Assembly (NCBI GenBank): GCA_029261455.1
Contig: JAJDBH010000070.1
Location: 1 to 42,218, forward strand
Length of the DNA stretch: 42,218 bases
Source of the DNA: Nitrospinaceae bacterium
Lineage (GTDB): Bacteria; Nitrospinota; Nitrospinia; Nitrospinales; VA-1
Direction of reading: 5' to 3'
Notes under the pieces: model-generated
Seen by the model: only the letters and a program-made list of their open reading frames with translations
Told to the model about the DNA's origin: nothing
Database searches by the model: none
Position numbers and translations under genes: made by a program
Part shown: positions 24,940 through 33,054 of the stretch, piece by piece
Layout of the letters: each line of letters starts with the position of its first letter
Position numbering within the stretch: position 1 is the stretch's first letter

Positions 24940-26280
24940 TTATTTTAAAACTGCATTGATGCAGTCGCGCGCCGTATTCAGCATGAATTCTATCTCTTCC
25001 TCTGTGATGACCAGAGGTGGAATGAAGTACACCACGTCTCCCAGAGGGCGCATGAAAACGCCTCGCTTTAAACCTTCGAGATAGACTTGATAGCCAATAC
25101 GTTTTTCAAAAGCAAACCGTGCTTTATTCTTTCCGACCAATTCCAACGCCGCAATCATGCCTGTCTGCCGGAACTCGCCATCCATTGCATCAAACTGCTT
25201 CCCACATTCTCTCATTGCTGCGATTTTGGGTTTCAGTGATTCGAGAAAATTATTCTCAGTCAACATACACAGGGTTTCGTTAGCCACCGCACAGGCCAGT
25301 GGATTCGCCGAATAGCTATGGCTATGGATGAACATTTTAAGGTCTTGGTGCTCGCCGTAAAAAGCTGAATAGATTTCATCGGTGGTCAGTGTGGCAGACA
25401 AAGGAAGATAACCTGAGGTGATCCCCTTTGATAAACACAAAAAAGTCGGTTTAAGATCGTGTTCTCCGCAAACAAAAAGAGAACCCGTGCGCCCGAAAGC
25501 CACGGCAATTTCATCAAAGATCATATGAATTCCAAGCGACTCACAGGTCGATTGCAATTTCTTCAAATAGACCGGCGGATACATCATCATCCCTGCCGCA
25601 CCCTGCACCAAAGGTTCTACAATCACCCCGGCAACAGTATCAGAATTCTCAGTCAACGCTTTTTCCATCGGCTCGAAGCATTCAGCGTTACAAGTTTCTC
25701 TCTGCAACCCATAGGGGCAGCGAAAACAGTCCGGCCCCTGTACCGGCAATTGCTCGGGGAGAACCTTTTCAAACTTTGTCCTGAAAATATCAAGGCCGCA
25801 TACAGAAAGAGCGCCTAGAGTTTCTCCATGATATCCCCCCTTTAGGTAAGCAAACCGCACCTTTTGCGGCTGCCCTTTCTCCTGCCAGTATTGCAGGCTC
25901 ATTTTCAGAGCCACCTCCACCGACGTGGAGCCGTTGTCAGAAAAAAATACTTTCTCAAGTCCGGTCGGTGACAAGTCCACCAAAGTTTCTGCCAAATCTA
26001 TAGCAGGCTGATGCGTGATACCAGCAAACATCACATGCGCCATTTTTTCCAATTGCCCGGTCAACGCTGAGTTGAGTCGAGGATGATTATGGCCGAACAA
26101 ATTGACCCACCAAGAAGAAATCACATCCATATACCGATTGCCTTCCCGGTCATAAAGATAGATGCCTTCCGCCCTCTCAACCAGTATGGGTGGAGTGGTT
26201 TCGTAGTCCTTATGCTGGGTGCAAGGATGCCAGACATGATGCAAGTCGCGAACCAGGTCGGATTTAATTTCAGGATTCAT
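24940..26280 (-). CDS. bioA: Adenosylmethionine-8-amino-7-oxononanoate aminotransferase
   Basis: BioA converts 7-keto-8-aminopelargonate to 7,8-diaminopelargonate in biotin synthesis, using SAM as amino donor and PLP as cofactor. The 446-residue protein shows VWHPCTQHKDYE at the N-terminus, SSWWVNLFGHNHPRLN, the SDNGSTSVEVALKMS cofactor-binding segment, IFDEIAVAFGRTG, and the PLP lysine in LCLSKGITSGYLPL. The length is normal. GAAGG six bases before the ATG overlaps the stop codon region of thiO, so the two are in one transcript. No other biotin gene is in the window. Confidence 0.95.
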   Translation of the reverse strand: MNPEIKSDLVRDLHHVWHPCTQHKDYETTPPILVERAEGIYLYDREGNRYMDVISSWWVNLFGHNHPRLNSALTGQLEKMAHVMFAGITHQPAIDLAETLVDLSPTGLEKVFFSDNGSTSVEVALKMSLQYWQEKGQPQKVRFAYLKGGYHGETLGALSVCGLDIFRTKFEKVLPEQLPVQGPDCFRCPYGLQRETCNAECFEPMEKALTENSDTVAGVIVEPLVQGAAGMMMYPPVYLKKLQSTCESLGIHMIFDEIAVAFGRTGSLFVCGEHDLKPTFLCLSKGITSGYLPLSATLTTDEIYSAFYGEHQDLKMFIHSHSYSANPLACAVANETLCMLTENNFLESLKPKIAAMRECGKQFDAMDGEFRQTGMIAALELVGKNKARFAFEKRIGYQVYLEGLKRGVFMRPLGDVVYFIPPLVITEEEIEFMLNTARDCINAVLK

Positions 26281-26292
26281 GAAAAACCTTCA

Positions 26293-27405
26293 TCACAAAT
26301 TGTAACGAGTGGGAGAGAATTCCAGAATTTCATCACACAGAGTCCCTCTGATCACGCCAGACATATAGTCGGCCTGATTCGGAGTCATTAAAATTCCATT
26401 GCGATAATGACCGGAAGAATAAAACAGGTTTTCATATTTCACACTTTTTCCCATTATAGGCATCAGGTCCTCAGCAGCAGGACGCAATCCCGTCCACGAT
26501 TCAATCAAGGGAGCTGTTTTAAGAGCTGGCAGAATTTCAGCAGCCTTGGCAATCAACCTGTCGATCACTTCATCTTCTATAGATGGATCAAAGCCCCGGT
26601 CTTCCATGGTCGAGCCAATCACGAATCCATTGCCCTCTCTCCAGGGAGCAATATAAGTCATTTTTCCATGCAGGGTAAAGTCCATGAAGTGATCGTCCAA
26701 CTGCACCCGGCACATTTGTCCTTTAATCGGTTTCAAGGGGATAGACACCTCCAGCACACGGGCCAACTGCGAAGACCAACTCCCGGAAGCCAGAACAAAC
26801 TTCTCTCCGGAAATATTCCCTGAGTCCGTCACCGCCGATGCTATGGTCGAACCCTTGCGGATAAAACCCGAAACATTTGCTTCCAGAACATGAATTCCCA
26901 ATTTTCTGGAAGCCTGCATGAGCGAGTCGTGCATTTGGCGGTTATTGACCTGACCTTCCCCAACCCACATCACTTCGCCACAGTCTTCCGCTAAATAAGG
27001 AGCCTTCCGACGAACCTTTTCCATACTCCATAATTCATGCGGGATGTTTTCACGGAGAAAAAATGCCTTCCGTTCTTCCCAGGTTTCCCGGTAATTCGAG
27101 GCGGGCATCAAAGAACCCGCGGGCGAAAAATGGACAGGAACCTCACTGACCGAAACCAACTCTGCTAAAAACAGGGGAAACTTGTCCAGCGAATCCCGGC
27201 AAAACCTGAAAAACTGGTCGGCCTTGTCGCACTCACAAAAAGGGGCCAACATCCCTGCTGCAGCCCGAGACGCCTGAAGGGAGTTGACAGGATCGCCCAA
27301 AACCGCGATTTTCAGGTGAGGAACATCCTGTTTAAGGCGAAAGGCAATGCTATGACCGATGACTCCCGAGCCAATAACTACAATATCAAAATTCCCATTA
27401 TCCAT
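26293..27405 (-). CDS. thiO: Glycine oxidase ThiO (FAD-dependent)
   Basis: The 370-residue flavoprotein has an N-terminal dinucleotide-binding VVIGSGVIGHSIAFRL (residues 7-22), the DAO-family ASRAAAGMLAPFCE segment and the C-terminal SWTGLRPAAEDLMPIMGK...YSSGHYRNGILMTP typical of ThiO. The enzyme oxidises glycine to the imine needed for the thiazole of thiamine. AAGGA nine bases before the ATG supports the start. No thiG/thiS is near; the operon instead continues with bioA and queD, so this looks like a cofactor-salvage grouping of unlinked pathway steps. A less likely alternative is another D-amino-acid oxidase-like enzyme. Confidence 0.9.
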   Translation of the reverse strand: MDNGNFDIVVIGSGVIGHSIAFRLKQDVPHLKIAVLGDPVNSLQASRAAAGMLAPFCECDKADQFFRFCRDSLDKFPLFLAELVSVSEVPVHFSPAGSLMPASNYRETWEERKAFFLRENIPHELWSMEKVRRKAPYLAEDCGEVMWVGEGQVNNRQMHDSLMQASRKLGIHVLEANVSGFIRKGSTIASAVTDSGNISGEKFVLASGSWSSQLARVLEVSIPLKPIKGQMCRVQLDDHFMDFTLHGKMTYIAPWREGNGFVIGSTMEDRGFDPSIEDEVIDRLIAKAAEILPALKTAPLIESWTGLRPAAEDLMPIMGKSVKYENLFYSSGHYRNGILMTPNQADYMSGVIRGTLCDEILEFSPTRYNL

Positions 27406-27569
27406 ATAACCAGTCCTTTCACTCTCTTTCGGGCATAAATCAACCCTGCCTTATAGCATCAAGCCCCTTGCCACTTCAAACCCGACTATGATAGTTTAGG
27501 AAAACAAATTGGCAAATTAAATTATTCATCCTAATTCAAAATACGACGGGTTTTTCCCTGAAAGCCATT

Positions 27570-28214
27570 ATGAACGAAAATACAGAAGCAAGTCAGGCCA
27601 GTCCCGATACCGAGAGTGTCGGACAACGCGTAGATCCCATTCTTGAACACCTGCAGGTTGAAGACGCAGAAGTCGACAAGGCACTCATTCGCAAAAGATT
27701 TATAGATATCTGGGAATACGAAAATGGTAACGATCTGGATGCGGAAGAGCAATACCTCACCACCGTTGCGGCTTTCATCTACAATGCGCATAATGTGTTG
27801 GATGATGCCAATATACGAATGGATAAAGCCAGAGTCGCGATCATCGCAGCACTTGCCGCATGGAAACAACCTCAGCGAGACAAATTGATCGAGAAGGAGA
27901 AGGCTTCTGATAATCCGTTTAAAGCATTTATCGAAAATCACCAGCCCGAAGTGGATGAAACCCATGTCTGGAAACACTTCCTACTAGAACATAAAAAAAC
28001 CGAAGAAAAAAACTGGGTCTATAAAATGAAAAAATGCTGGTTTGCTGAGTTTTTCATTCGCTTCGGCAGAACCGACCTGATTCAATCGGCCTGCGCTTTT
28101 GACAAGATTCCCTTTGAAGCCCGAGAGGATTATGTCGATTTAAAATTGAGCAACCTGTTTGCGCAGTTAGGTTCTATTTGCCAATTCGACTACAAACCAA
28201 AAAAAGATAAATAG
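27570..28214 (+). CDS. ATC-hydrolase-like (L-2-amino-thiazoline-4-carboxylic acid hydrolase family) protein
   Basis: The 214-residue cytoplasmic protein has a variable acidic N-terminus (1-40), a helical middle part and a C-terminal region that fits the ATC_hydrolase family (KKCWFAEFFIRFGRTDL..SACAFDKIPFE......LSNLFAQLGSICQFDYKPK), with three Cys spaced as in that family. Characterised members hydrolyse L-2-amino-thiazoline-4-carboxylate to cysteine derivatives; many homologues have no known substrate. The assignment is from pattern only. It stands upstream of the glycosyltransferase group, on the same strand. Confidence 0.55.
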   Translation: MNENTEASQASPDTESVGQRVDPILEHLQVEDAEVDKALIRKRFIDIWEYENGNDLDAEEQYLTTVAAFIYNAHNVLDDANIRMDKARVAIIAALAAWKQPQRDKLIEKEKASDNPFKAFIENHQPEVDETHVWKHFLLEHKKTEEKNWVYKMKKCWFAEFFIRFGRTDLIQSACAFDKIPFEAREDYVDLKLSNLFAQLGSICQFDYKPKKDK

Positions 28215-28328
28215 CCTAATCCCTTTTAATAAGGGAAGCTAATAACAGAGACTCTTTAAGCCGGTAAAACTATTTGCCAGCCAATGAAAGTTATTGCTAG
28301 TTGGTCCATGATATATCCCCACCTTAGT

Positions 28329-28361
28329 CTTCATGCCCCGGAGGGGGTACGCCTAGTGGCC
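28329..28361. repeat. GC-rich interspersed repeat, copy 3 (at a gene start)
   Basis: CTTCATGCCCCGGAGGGG (28329-28346) matches the module at 12640 with one mismatch. GTACGCCTAGTGG (28347-28359) is the inverse of the CACTAGGCGT module. GGAGGGGG in this copy lies nine bases before the probable GTG start of the glycosyltransferase at 28356. Confidence 0.6.
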
Positions 28362-29423
28362 CCAACCAAAAATATCGCCTACTACATCAGTAGTCATGGA
28401 TACGGGCATTACGCCCGCTCCATACCCGTTCTAAACGAACTCGTTTCTGATTTTAACGTGCACGTAAAATCAGAGATCCCGCAAGGCTTCTTCACAAAAC
28501 GTCTCAAAGGTGATTTCAAATACTGGTCGCAATCTGTGGATACTGGATGCATGCATTCCACTTCATTGACAGTTGACTCTGAGGAAACCTTCAGGAACTT
28601 TAAAGAATTTCAGAACCATTCGTTGATAGAAGCCGAAAAAATGTGGCTCAAGGAAAACCAAATAGCACTGGTTCTATCCGATGTTGCCAGCATGCCTATG
28701 AAGGCGGCGCATGATCTTGGCATCCCATCCATACTGATCGGAAACTTCACATGGCATGATATTTACACCCACCTCACGGGTGCTGAAGAGCATAAACACT
28801 TATTGCAAGTTCTGGAGGAAGAGTATCGTTGCGCGGACATGCACATACTCCCACAATGTCATTTGCCACCCTTGCAAATAAAAAAAAGCATGGAAGTCGG
28901 ATTCCTTGCTCAAAAAGGGCAGGACATCCGCAAAAAACTTGAGCAGTATCTGGGCATTTCTTTTGCCGGCAAAACCCTGGTATTTATTTATCTCGGGGAA
29001 CATGGAACTCGTTCCGTGTTATGGGAAAGCCTGTCCCAACATGAAGACTGCCTGTTTTTTACCCGAGACCCTATCAAACAGTCGGTGCTCGGGCTACATA
29101 TCTTAGACAATCAATTCGATTTCCCTGATCTTATAGCCAGCGTTGATGTGGTATGCACCAAAGGTGGATATTCCACTCTGAGCTCAGCTTTCGCCAGCCA
29201 AAAACCTGTCATCACCTGCGAACGCAACGATTTTTATGAATTTGAGGCCATTCGAGAATATTTACTAAAAACCCAGACAGGAGTTATTATTGCAGATGAA
29301 GATTTTTATCATGGCAACTGGCATGGAGCCATTAAGACAGCGCTGAGTTTAACCGTTAAGGATAAAGTCCCCTTAAACGGGGAGATCGAAATATTAAAAA
29401 TCGTGCACCAGATGCTTTCATGA
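28356..29423 (+). CDS. GT-B type glycosyltransferase-like protein
   Basis: Start chosen at GTG 28356, because GGAGGGGG lies nine bases upstream and conserved sequence begins immediately (TKNIAYYISSHGYGHYARSIPVLNEL). An ATG at 28284 would add 24 residues, partly encoded by a repeat. The 355-residue protein has the Gly-rich N-terminal loop of MurG-like glycosyltransferases and, in the C-terminal half, a CTKGGYSTLSSAFASQKPVI donor-binding motif. It is close to the nucleotide-sugar-binding domains seen next to L-arabinokinases. The substrate is unknown. It overlaps the next glycosyltransferase by 4 bases (ATGA). Confidence 0.8.
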   Translation: MAPTKNIAYYISSHGYGHYARSIPVLNELVSDFNVHVKSEIPQGFFTKRLKGDFKYWSQSVDTGCMHSTSLTVDSEETFRNFKEFQNHSLIEAEKMWLKENQIALVLSDVASMPMKAAHDLGIPSILIGNFTWHDIYTHLTGAEEHKHLLQVLEEEYRCADMHILPQCHLPPLQIKKSMEVGFLAQKGQDIRKKLEQYLGISFAGKTLVFIYLGEHGTRSVLWESLSQHEDCLFFTRDPIKQSVLGLHILDNQFDFPDLIASVDVVCTKGGYSTLSSAFASQKPVITCERNDFYEFEAIREYLLKTQTGVIIADEDFYHGNWHGAIKTALSLTVKDKVPLNGEIEILKIVHQMLS

Positions 29424-30379
29424 ATATTCCTGACATCACCCTTATCATCACCAATTGGAACGGCAGGGAACTTCTGCGCGAATGTCTGCCCAGCGTTCTC
29501 AAATCCGTTGCCTACGATAAAAAACGGTCTTACGAGATCATGGTGGTGGATGATTGCAGTTCCGACGATAGCCTGGAAATTCTGGCTCAAGAGTTCCCAA
29601 CTGTGCGGGCAGAAAAAACTCCAGTTAATTACGGGTTTCATGGAGCCAATAATTTCGGTGCCAGCTTGTCTCGATCTCGACTCATCATGCCGATGAACAA
29701 CGATATAAAACTGGATAAAGATGCTCTCTTCCATCTGGCAGAACATTTTGAGGATGACAAAGAAACCTTTTCTGTCAGTGGAAAATTCTTCGCTTTTGAC
29801 GGAACCACATTTCTGTACGGCAACCGAGGCGGGTATTTCAACAACGGGCATTTTTATCTTTACGAAAAAGAAGCGAATGACTCCAGCCAAACCCTGTTTG
29901 CCTGTGGCGGTGCCTTCATGGTTGTCCGGGAAGGCTATCTAAAACTGGGCGGCTTCGACCCTATTTATCACCCTCTGTATTATGAGGAAATTGACCTCTC
30001 TTACCGCGCTCTTAAAAGAGGATGGCAGGTGCTCTATGAACCTAAATCCATCGCCTACCATAAGGTGCAATCCACCATCACTCGTCAGGAAAAGAAAAAA
30101 CAGATAGGGCTGATTTCAGCGCGTAACAATTACCTTTTTGTCTGGAAGAATATTCTGGATCCGTCATTAACCTATCAGTTCCTGTTTTATATTCCGTTTT
30201 TTTTGATCCGTGATCTCTTTCGTTTGAAGAGCAGGTTCTGGGTCGCCTTTTATATGGCTCTAAAACGGCTCCCAAAAGTTCTCAAGGCAAGAAGGCAGGA
30301 AAAGTTGGATGTGATTTACAGCGACCAGGAAATACTACAAAAGATCAACCGGCCAGCGGCCGGGGGCAATTTGCAATAG
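29420..30379 (+). CDS. Family 2 (GT-A) glycosyltransferase
   Basis: The 319-residue protein is a GT2 enzyme: TLIITNWNGRELLRECLPSV at 6-25, VVDDCSSDDSLEIL with the nucleotide-binding Asp, NYGFHGANNFG, the PMNNDIKLD metal-binding region, GGFDPIYHPLYYEEIDLSYRA with the catalytic-base acid, and a C-terminal amphipathic part (YQFLFYIPFFLIRDLFRL) that probably touches the membrane. It resembles rhamnosyl- or galactofuranosyltransferases of lipopolysaccharide or capsule synthesis. Start overlaps the preceding gene, so the two are translationally coupled. Confidence 0.92.
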   Translation: MNIPDITLIITNWNGRELLRECLPSVLKSVAYDKKRSYEIMVVDDCSSDDSLEILAQEFPTVRAEKTPVNYGFHGANNFGASLSRSRLIMPMNNDIKLDKDALFHLAEHFEDDKETFSVSGKFFAFDGTTFLYGNRGGYFNNGHFYLYEKEANDSSQTLFACGGAFMVVREGYLKLGGFDPIYHPLYYEEIDLSYRALKRGWQVLYEPKSIAYHKVQSTITRQEKKKQIGLISARNNYLFVWKNILDPSLTYQFLFYIPFFLIRDLFRLKSRFWVAFYMALKRLPKVLKARRQEKLDVIYSDQEILQKINRPAAGGNLQ

Positions 30380-30449
30380 CTTTTACTGGCGAATAAAAAT
30401 TTGTCTCGGCTCAAAGAGCCTACTGGCTACGGTAGTACACCAAACTCTT

Positions 30450-31433
30450 ATGGCAAAAATCGCGATATTCTGTAAAGCTTCTTTCTCCCACGGCATGGGC
30501 CATTTGGTTCGCCAATCACATATCGCAAAAACTCTGCGAGACCGGGGAAACGAAATCACTTTTTTTATCCCCGATTACTCACCAGCCCAGCTCTGGCTGG
30601 ATCGTTGCGATTTCTCCCACCAGCTTTCAAGCGATGCAGAAGAGTTAAGCCCAAATTTCTTTATTGAAGATCTCATTATTCTGGATGTCCAAAACACCAC
30701 AGCAGCCTTTATCAAAAAGCTCCAACAAAACAAAAAAGCAGTGGTCAGCTTTGAAGACTTGGGCGAAGGCCGAAACCATGTTGACCTGCTGATCGACTGC
30801 AATCTCGACGAAGAAAAATCAGCGGGGTTACCTGCCCTTTTTGGTCACAATTATGCCGTCCTCGCTGAGGAGTTCGAGACCTATCATTCTAAACCGCGTG
30901 TATTCAAAAATCCCATAGAGTCGGTGCTGGTGACTTTGGGAGGTACCGACCCCCACTCTCTAACTGAAACCCTTGCTGAAAAACTTTTGCAACTCCAGCC
31001 CGATCTTTCCATAACGCTTCTTGCGGGTCCGGGAAACGAAAATATTCCGACCCTGAAAAATTTGGCCAGCAAACATGAAAAAGTGAAGCTGCTTGAATCC
31101 ACATCAGAAATGGCACAAACCCTGTTCAGTCATGACATCGTATTCTGTGCCGGAGGCATCACCCTGCATGAAGCCATGGCTGTGGGCACTCCCGCTTTTG
31201 TTATCAACCAGGTCAAACATCAGGAAGAAAAAGCCGATCGCGCCGAAATAAAAGGAGCCGCCATAAACCTTGGGATAGCTGACTCCTGGGACGAAAACCG
31301 TCTGCCAGAAATTCTGAAGACCAACGCGAAGGCTCTAGAAAAAATGAGCCTGTCTGGAAAAAATATGATTGATGGAAAAGGATTAAAAAGAGTAGCGGAC
31401 GCTATAGAGTCTATTTGTAAGGAAGGCAATTGA
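30450..31433 (+). CDS. PseG/SpsG-like nucleotide-sugar hydrolase or glycosyltransferase
   Basis: The 327-residue protein has the MurG-like two-domain fold: IAIFCKASFSHGMGHLVRQSHIAKTLRDRG at the N-terminus with the Gly-His loop (SHGMGH), VTLGGTDP in the middle (about 155) and CAGGITLHEAMAVGTPAFVI near 230-250. This pattern is closest to PseG/SpsG, which remove UDP in pseudaminic- or spore-polysaccharide-sugar synthesis. The rest of a pseudaminate pathway is not in the window, so the substrate is open. It lies 70 bases after the GT2 gene and probably shares its transcript. No clear Shine-Dalgarno sequence precedes its ATG. Confidence 0.82.
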   Translation: MAKIAIFCKASFSHGMGHLVRQSHIAKTLRDRGNEITFFIPDYSPAQLWLDRCDFSHQLSSDAEELSPNFFIEDLIILDVQNTTAAFIKKLQQNKKAVVSFEDLGEGRNHVDLLIDCNLDEEKSAGLPALFGHNYAVLAEEFETYHSKPRVFKNPIESVLVTLGGTDPHSLTETLAEKLLQLQPDLSITLLAGPGNENIPTLKNLASKHEKVKLLESTSEMAQTLFSHDIVFCAGGITLHEAMAVGTPAFVINQVKHQEEKADRAEIKGAAINLGIADSWDENRLPEILKTNAKALEKMSLSGKNMIDGKGLKRVADAIESICKEGN

Positions 31434-31490
31434 GCAAGAGTTAGTCAAGCCGAGAATACTCCTAGCTCGCCGATAAAAGCCATTGCAAGT

Positions 31491-31507
31491 TGGCCCCACG
31501 CCCAGTG
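31491..31507 (-). repeat. GC-rich interspersed repeat, copy 4
   Basis: TGGCCCCACGCCCAGTG is, on the minus strand, CACTGGGCGTGGGGCCA, one mismatch from copy 1. CCCCAC and GTGGGG can pair as a hairpin. It lies between the convergent PseG-like and SYLF genes and may serve as their terminator. Confidence 0.6.
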
Positions 31508-31511
31508 GGGG

Positions 31512-32198
31512 TTAGTGGCGGTTCATTCTTTTTAGAAAAGCCTGTCCTGACTCAGGAACCTTAATGCCTTCCTTACCGATGAGCAGACTGCGGTTTGATA
31601 CCGCCTGCTGGTAATACTCATAATTTGCGTGCTTGTCCGAAGAAATAATCGTCCCATCGAAAGAAAGCCCGGCGAACAACCCCTTAACTCGGGAATAGGC
31701 TAGAATATCATTTTCATGGAGAAGTTTATCCAGATTCAGGTCCAATGTTTTCCCCACAGGCCCAATAGCAATCTGCGGCCCTTCACCCAAGCTATATTGT
31801 GTCCGGAACAATTGTTTGAGCCCCTTGTTGGTGACCACTAAAAGCACCAGCTCAGCTTCCTGAATTCCCGCCTGAATGCCCCAACTGGCCTGGCGGGACT
31901 TAATAAAAGCCGGAGGATTCCATTTCCCGGTCTTTGGTGAACGTACGATCACCACACCCTTACCAACACGAGCCCCTGCGATCACAGCAGCTTTCACTAG
32001 GTTTGGGAACACTACAATGGCCTTGGCATGCTGCAAAAGCTCCTGAGGAAATCCTTCATCCTCATCACTGATCAACCCATCAAGAGCTTCTTCAGAGTCC
32101 AATAGAAGCTCAGTATGCTCAAAAGGATTCGATCCGCTAAACGGAGAAGATGCGCAAGCTGAAATCAGCAACGCAAAAATAAAAATATAGTTTTTCAC
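31512..32198 (-). CDS. SYLF (YSC84/Ysc84) domain lipoprotein
   Basis: The 228-residue protein begins at GTG 32198 with a lipoprotein signal (FALLISAC, lipid-bearing Cys 15). The mature part is a SYLF domain: LLQHAKAIVVFPNLVKAAVIAGARVGKGV at about 55-83, WGIQAGIQEAELVLLV, SLGEGPQIAIGPVGK and AYSRVKGLFAGLSFDGT. SYLF domains bind phosphoinositides in eukaryotes; bacterial members sit on the outer membrane or in the periplasm and their role is unclear. The next genes upstream on the same strand are the FMN-binding protein and the porin. Confidence 0.9.
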   Translation of the reverse strand: MKNYIFIFALLISACASSPFSGSNPFEHTELLLDSEEALDGLISDEDEGFPQELLQHAKAIVVFPNLVKAAVIAGARVGKGVVIVRSPKTGKWNPPAFIKSRQASWGIQAGIQEAELVLLVVTNKGLKQLFRTQYSLGEGPQIAIGPVGKTLDLNLDKLLHENDILAYSRVKGLFAGLSFDGTIISSDKHANYEYYQQAVSNRSLLIGKEGIKVPESGQAFLKRMNRH

Positions 32199-32271
32199 GA
32201 TATTTCAGGAGAAAAAATGAGAATCATACAGAGAGTATAACCCGTAAAGCTGTGAGGAAAAAGGCTGGAGT

Positions 32272-32844
32272 TTATTGTTTACCAGAAAGGAACAATACCT
32301 TATAAGCCGCGCTCGCTCGGGAGACTCCTTTTACCATAGCATTAACAGAAAGGGTCGCGCCTGTAATGGTGTTGATGTTGCGAAAATCTGTGTCCGCTGT
32401 TGTCCCGGTAAACTGATCCATGAAAGAAGGGTACCGCACCTCCCACCCACGCGGTTCTCGATAAATCAAGATCTCAACATCCCGCACTGTTCCATCTAAA
32501 TTAAGAACCACCATATACGAAATGGGATACGATTTGCCGATCTGGTGGTCGAAGAGAGCGTAACCGATAGGAACCCCATCGCGCATTCCAGCATAGAAAG
32601 ACATCCGGCGGGCTTCGATCTTTTGAAAGCAAAGCTCCCCTATGGCTTTTTTCTGTTCATCTGTCAGCCATTTTTTTACCCGTTTTACTTTATCTGCGCC
32701 TGGAAATGCAATTTCAAGGGCCTGCTTTTTCGTGAGAAAAACCTGAACCTCGAGCACCTTCTCCTCCTCTTGCGAAAAAGAGGAAGGGACAAACAAGACT
32801 AGAACAGAAGCTATGACCCAAAAAGCATACTTTAAAGATCTCAT
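32272..32844 (-). CDS. Secreted FMN-binding domain protein
   Basis: Start chosen at ATG 32844, where a signal peptide begins (MRSLKYAFWVIASVLVLFVPSSFS); the frame runs back to 32904 but that part lacks any such feature. The 190-residue protein has an FMN_bind domain with the flavinylation-type motif NTITGATLSV near residue 160, preceded by YMVVLNLDGTVRDVEILIYREPRG. Such proteins carry FMN covalently bound through a phosphodiester at Thr (by ApbE) and act in extracytoplasmic electron transfer. No ApbE is in the window. The gene lies 73 bases upstream of the SYLF gene. Confidence 0.85.
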   Translation of the reverse strand: MRSLKYAFWVIASVLVLFVPSSFSQEEEKVLEVQVFLTKKQALEIAFPGADKVKRVKKWLTDEQKKAIGELCFQKIEARRMSFYAGMRDGVPIGYALFDHQIGKSYPISYMVVLNLDGTVRDVEILIYREPRGWEVRYPSFMDQFTGTTADTDFRNINTITGATLSVNAMVKGVSRASAAYKVLFLSGKQ

Positions 32845-32961
32845 ATAAGAATAAACTTTCAGTTGAAAAAATAACGTACTGCTGACCCTAGCGTTGTACC
32901 GCAAAGTGTAAAAGAAGGCAAAATTTTCATGATCTTCTTTTCACCAATCGGGAACAATCTC

Positions 32962-33025
32962 CAAAAAAAATCCTGGCACCCGAGAGAAGAACTTGGAGGA
33001 GCTATCGTCTCAAGATGCCAGGATT
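32962..33025 (-). terminator. Rho-independent terminator after the porin gene
   Basis: On the minus strand AATCCTGGCA (33025-33016) pairs with TGCCAGGATT (32978-32969) around a 37-base loop and is followed at once by a run of eight T. It lies 29 bases after the porin stop. Confidence 0.85.
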
Positions 33026-33054
33026 AGAACTTCGAACAAACAGTCACCCGACGA

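Noticed and set aside
30450-31433. Pseudaminic acid cluster
   Set aside because: Only a PseG-like protein is present; PseB, PseC, PseH, PseI and PseF are absent from the window.
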